Source of the DNA: Nodosilinea sp. E11
GTDB lineage: Bacteria; Cyanobacteriota; Cyanobacteriia; Phormidesmidales; Phormidesmidaceae
Assembly: GCF_032813545.1 (NCBI RefSeq)
Contig: NZ_CP136520.1
Span: forward strand, 4,582,001-4,646,000
Direction: 5' to 3'
DNA: 64,000 nt
Shown here: piece after piece, positions 63,148-64,000 of the stretch
How positions within the stretch are numbered: the stretch's first letter is position 1
Layout of the letters: every line of letters begins with the position of its first letter
The notes under the pieces: generated by a model
The model's database searches: none
Told to the model about the DNA's origin: nothing
What the model saw: the letters and a program-made list of their open reading frames with translations, nothing else
Made by a program: the position numbers and the translations under genes

Positions 63148-63224
63148 GCCTATATCAATGCCCGCACTGGCGTGACGAGGACAACCCGGCTTTGCTGTAG
63201 CTGTAGCTAGTCCAGTTAGGACAT

Positions 63225-63262
63225 TTCCCCAAGAACGTTTGAACGTTCAAACGTTCTTGGGG
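63225..63262. repeat. Perfect inverted repeat before the small membrane gene
   Basis: TTCCCCAAGAACGTTTGAAC is mirrored by the following GTTCAAACGTTCTTGGGGAA without mismatch, making a palindrome of almost 40 bases between ggt and the next gene. It may end ggt transcription or be a repeat copy. Confidence 0.75.
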
Positions 63263-63347
63263 AAATATCCTAACCCAGGTGACTACGGCTATACCTCCTT
63301 TAGAAGGATGGTGATTGGCGGGGTTTTGCCTAGGCTAAAGGCATCGC

Positions 63348-63758
63348 ATGGGACGCAATATGAAAGTTCGCAACCGGATATTGGCGCTGGGCGCTGTCGT
63401 GCTGGCCTTAGCTGTGGCCCTGATTTTCTGGGGAACGAGTTTGACCTACGTTTCCCAAAGCGCTCCTCCCCCTTTGAGTCAGGAAGCTAGGCCCGACCCC
63501 AAGCAAAATCAGCCGCTAGACTTAGATCAAGCCGCCGACCGGGCCGAAGACTTTTCGGAGGATGTCTACCACGGGCTAGATACCACAAAGGAAATCATCG
63601 GCAAAACCGAGGCCCGCAATCAAGCCATTGAGCAAGGCCGATCGACCGCCAGCGGCAAACTGAAGGATTTAGCTGACCGTGCCCGACAGGCCGAGGCAAC
63701 CGGAGATCCGGTGCTGTCAGAAACCGACAAACGGGTGCTAAAAAACATCTCTGAGTGA
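63348..63758 (+). CDS. Small single-span membrane protein (136 aa)
   Basis: One membrane helix near the N-terminus (ILALGAVVLALAVALIFWGT) is followed by a hydrophilic, helical region rich in Asp, Glu, Lys and Ala (LDLDQAADRAEDFSEDVYHG, GKLKDLADRARQAEATGDP). I do not recognise the family. The soluble part is likely periplasmic if the helix acts as an uncleaved signal anchor. ATG 63348 or 63360 can start it. It is flanked by inverted repeats on both sides: a GAACGTTT palindrome near 63235-63260 and the dispersed repeat after its stop. Confidence 0.65.
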   Translation: MGRNMKVRNRILALGAVVLALAVALIFWGTSLTYVSQSAPPPLSQEARPDPKQNQPLDLDQAADRAEDFSEDVYHGLDTTKEIIGKTEARNQAIEQGRSTASGKLKDLADRARQAEATGDPVLSETDKRVLKNISE

Positions 63759-63759
63759 T

Positions 63760-63850
63760 ACCAAATCCGAAGCCCACAACCCCATTCGAAACCGATACTT
63801 CGTAGGGAGCATTGCACTGCAATGCCCCTACAAATCGGGGTATACAGATA
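63760..63850. repeat. Diverged copy of the dispersed palindromic repeat
   Basis: It begins ATACCAAATCCGAA, the same end as the copy at 31365, and contains GTAGGGAGCATTGCACTGCA followed by ATGCCCCTAC as its palindromic core. It fills the gap between convergent genes. Confidence 0.65.
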
Positions 63851-63886
63851 AGATTTGTATGAATTGTATTCGCTTTACCAGTGAGC

Positions 63887-64000
63887 CTAGATACCACCTA
63901 CAAAGCGTCCTGGGCTAAGGCCGTTGTAGGGGTCAAACTCGGCTTTAATCGCTTTCATCACGCCCAGAGCGTTGCCGCTGTAGCCCCATACCTCCATAGA
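63887..64000 (-). CDS. FAD-linked oxidase, C-terminal end only
   Basis: Only the last 37 residues lie in the window. They read WGYSGNALGVMKAIKAEFDP and end NGLSPGRFVGGI before a TAG stop (63887-63889). The pattern FDPxxxLxPGRFVGG is the usual C-terminus of FAD-binding oxidases of the GlcD/GlcE (glycolate oxidase or dehydrogenase) family. The rest is beyond base 64000, so the exact type (GlcE, lactate or alditol oxidase) cannot be decided. Confidence 0.7.
   Translation of the reverse strand, partial: SMEVWGYSGNALGVMKAIKAEFDPYNGLSPGRFVGGI

Overview
The window is chromosomal DNA of a cyanobacterium. The evidence is a CpcT-type phycobilin lyase, a helical carotenoid protein, a CRR7-type NDH-1 factor, a ferredoxin-dependent sulfite reductase, two glutamine riboswitches preceded by perfect NtcA boxes (GTA-N8-TAC), and many copies of the cyanobacterial octamer GCGATCGC. 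The DNA is GC-rich and intergenic regions hold many palindromic repeats. A filamentous Leptolyngbya/Nodosilinea-like organism is plausible, but I cannot prove the genus from sequence alone. I recognised no tRNA, rRNA, CRISPR array or complete insertion sequence.

Layout. 0-6.9 kb: end of an ABC exporter, a two-RCK potassium-channel-like protein, an exported S8 protease homologue, a class 3 lipase and a helical carotenoid protein. 7.2-13.7 kb: a sulfur block with an exported double rhodanese, a YeeE/YedE thiosulfate transporter, a LysR regulator and ferredoxin-sulfite reductase. Inside this block lies a nitrogen-controlled microgene (NtcA box, glutamine riboswitch, 38-residue membrane peptide). 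14-18.8 kb: CRR7, an isochorismatase-fold hydrolase, a repeat-rich spacer, a yybP-ykoY manganese riboswitch driving an Mnx/GDT1 exporter, a type IV pilin, and a structured element with terminal inverted repeats. 19-25.4 kb: a cyclophilin, a zinc-ribbon/membrane/ligand-binding fusion, a PD-(D/E)XK protein and a 1119-residue tubulin/FtsZ-like GTPase.

25.7-39.9 kb: a bifunctional PutA, a TPR membrane protein, a PhnD/PhnC-like pair with no permease, a tandem QueD-like protein, and the second NtcA-box/glutamine-riboswitch unit driving a DUF4278 protein. Then come YbaK, AsnS, a serine recombinase without its catalytic serine, RNase Z and a HEAT-repeat protein. 40-45.7 kb: an LPS-transport block (LptF/G, LptB, LptA-like) interrupted by a glycosyltransferase and a PhyH-type dioxygenase. 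46-52.6 kb: threonine aldolase, alcohol dehydrogenase, small proteins, CpcT and LeuS; leuS carries a palindromic repeat inside its reading frame. 52.6-61.4 kb: a signalling block with an EAL response regulator, two large hybrid histidine kinases (one with a LOV-type PAS whose photoactive Cys is Ser) and a GGDEF response regulator. 61.5-64 kb: gamma-glutamyltransferase, a small membrane protein and the C-terminal end of an FAD-linked oxidase.

The strongest leads are the twin NtcA-box/glutamine-riboswitch units, the cysteine-less LOV kinase, the tubulin-like protein and its neighbours, the structured element after the pilin gene, and the mobile palindrome inside leuS.
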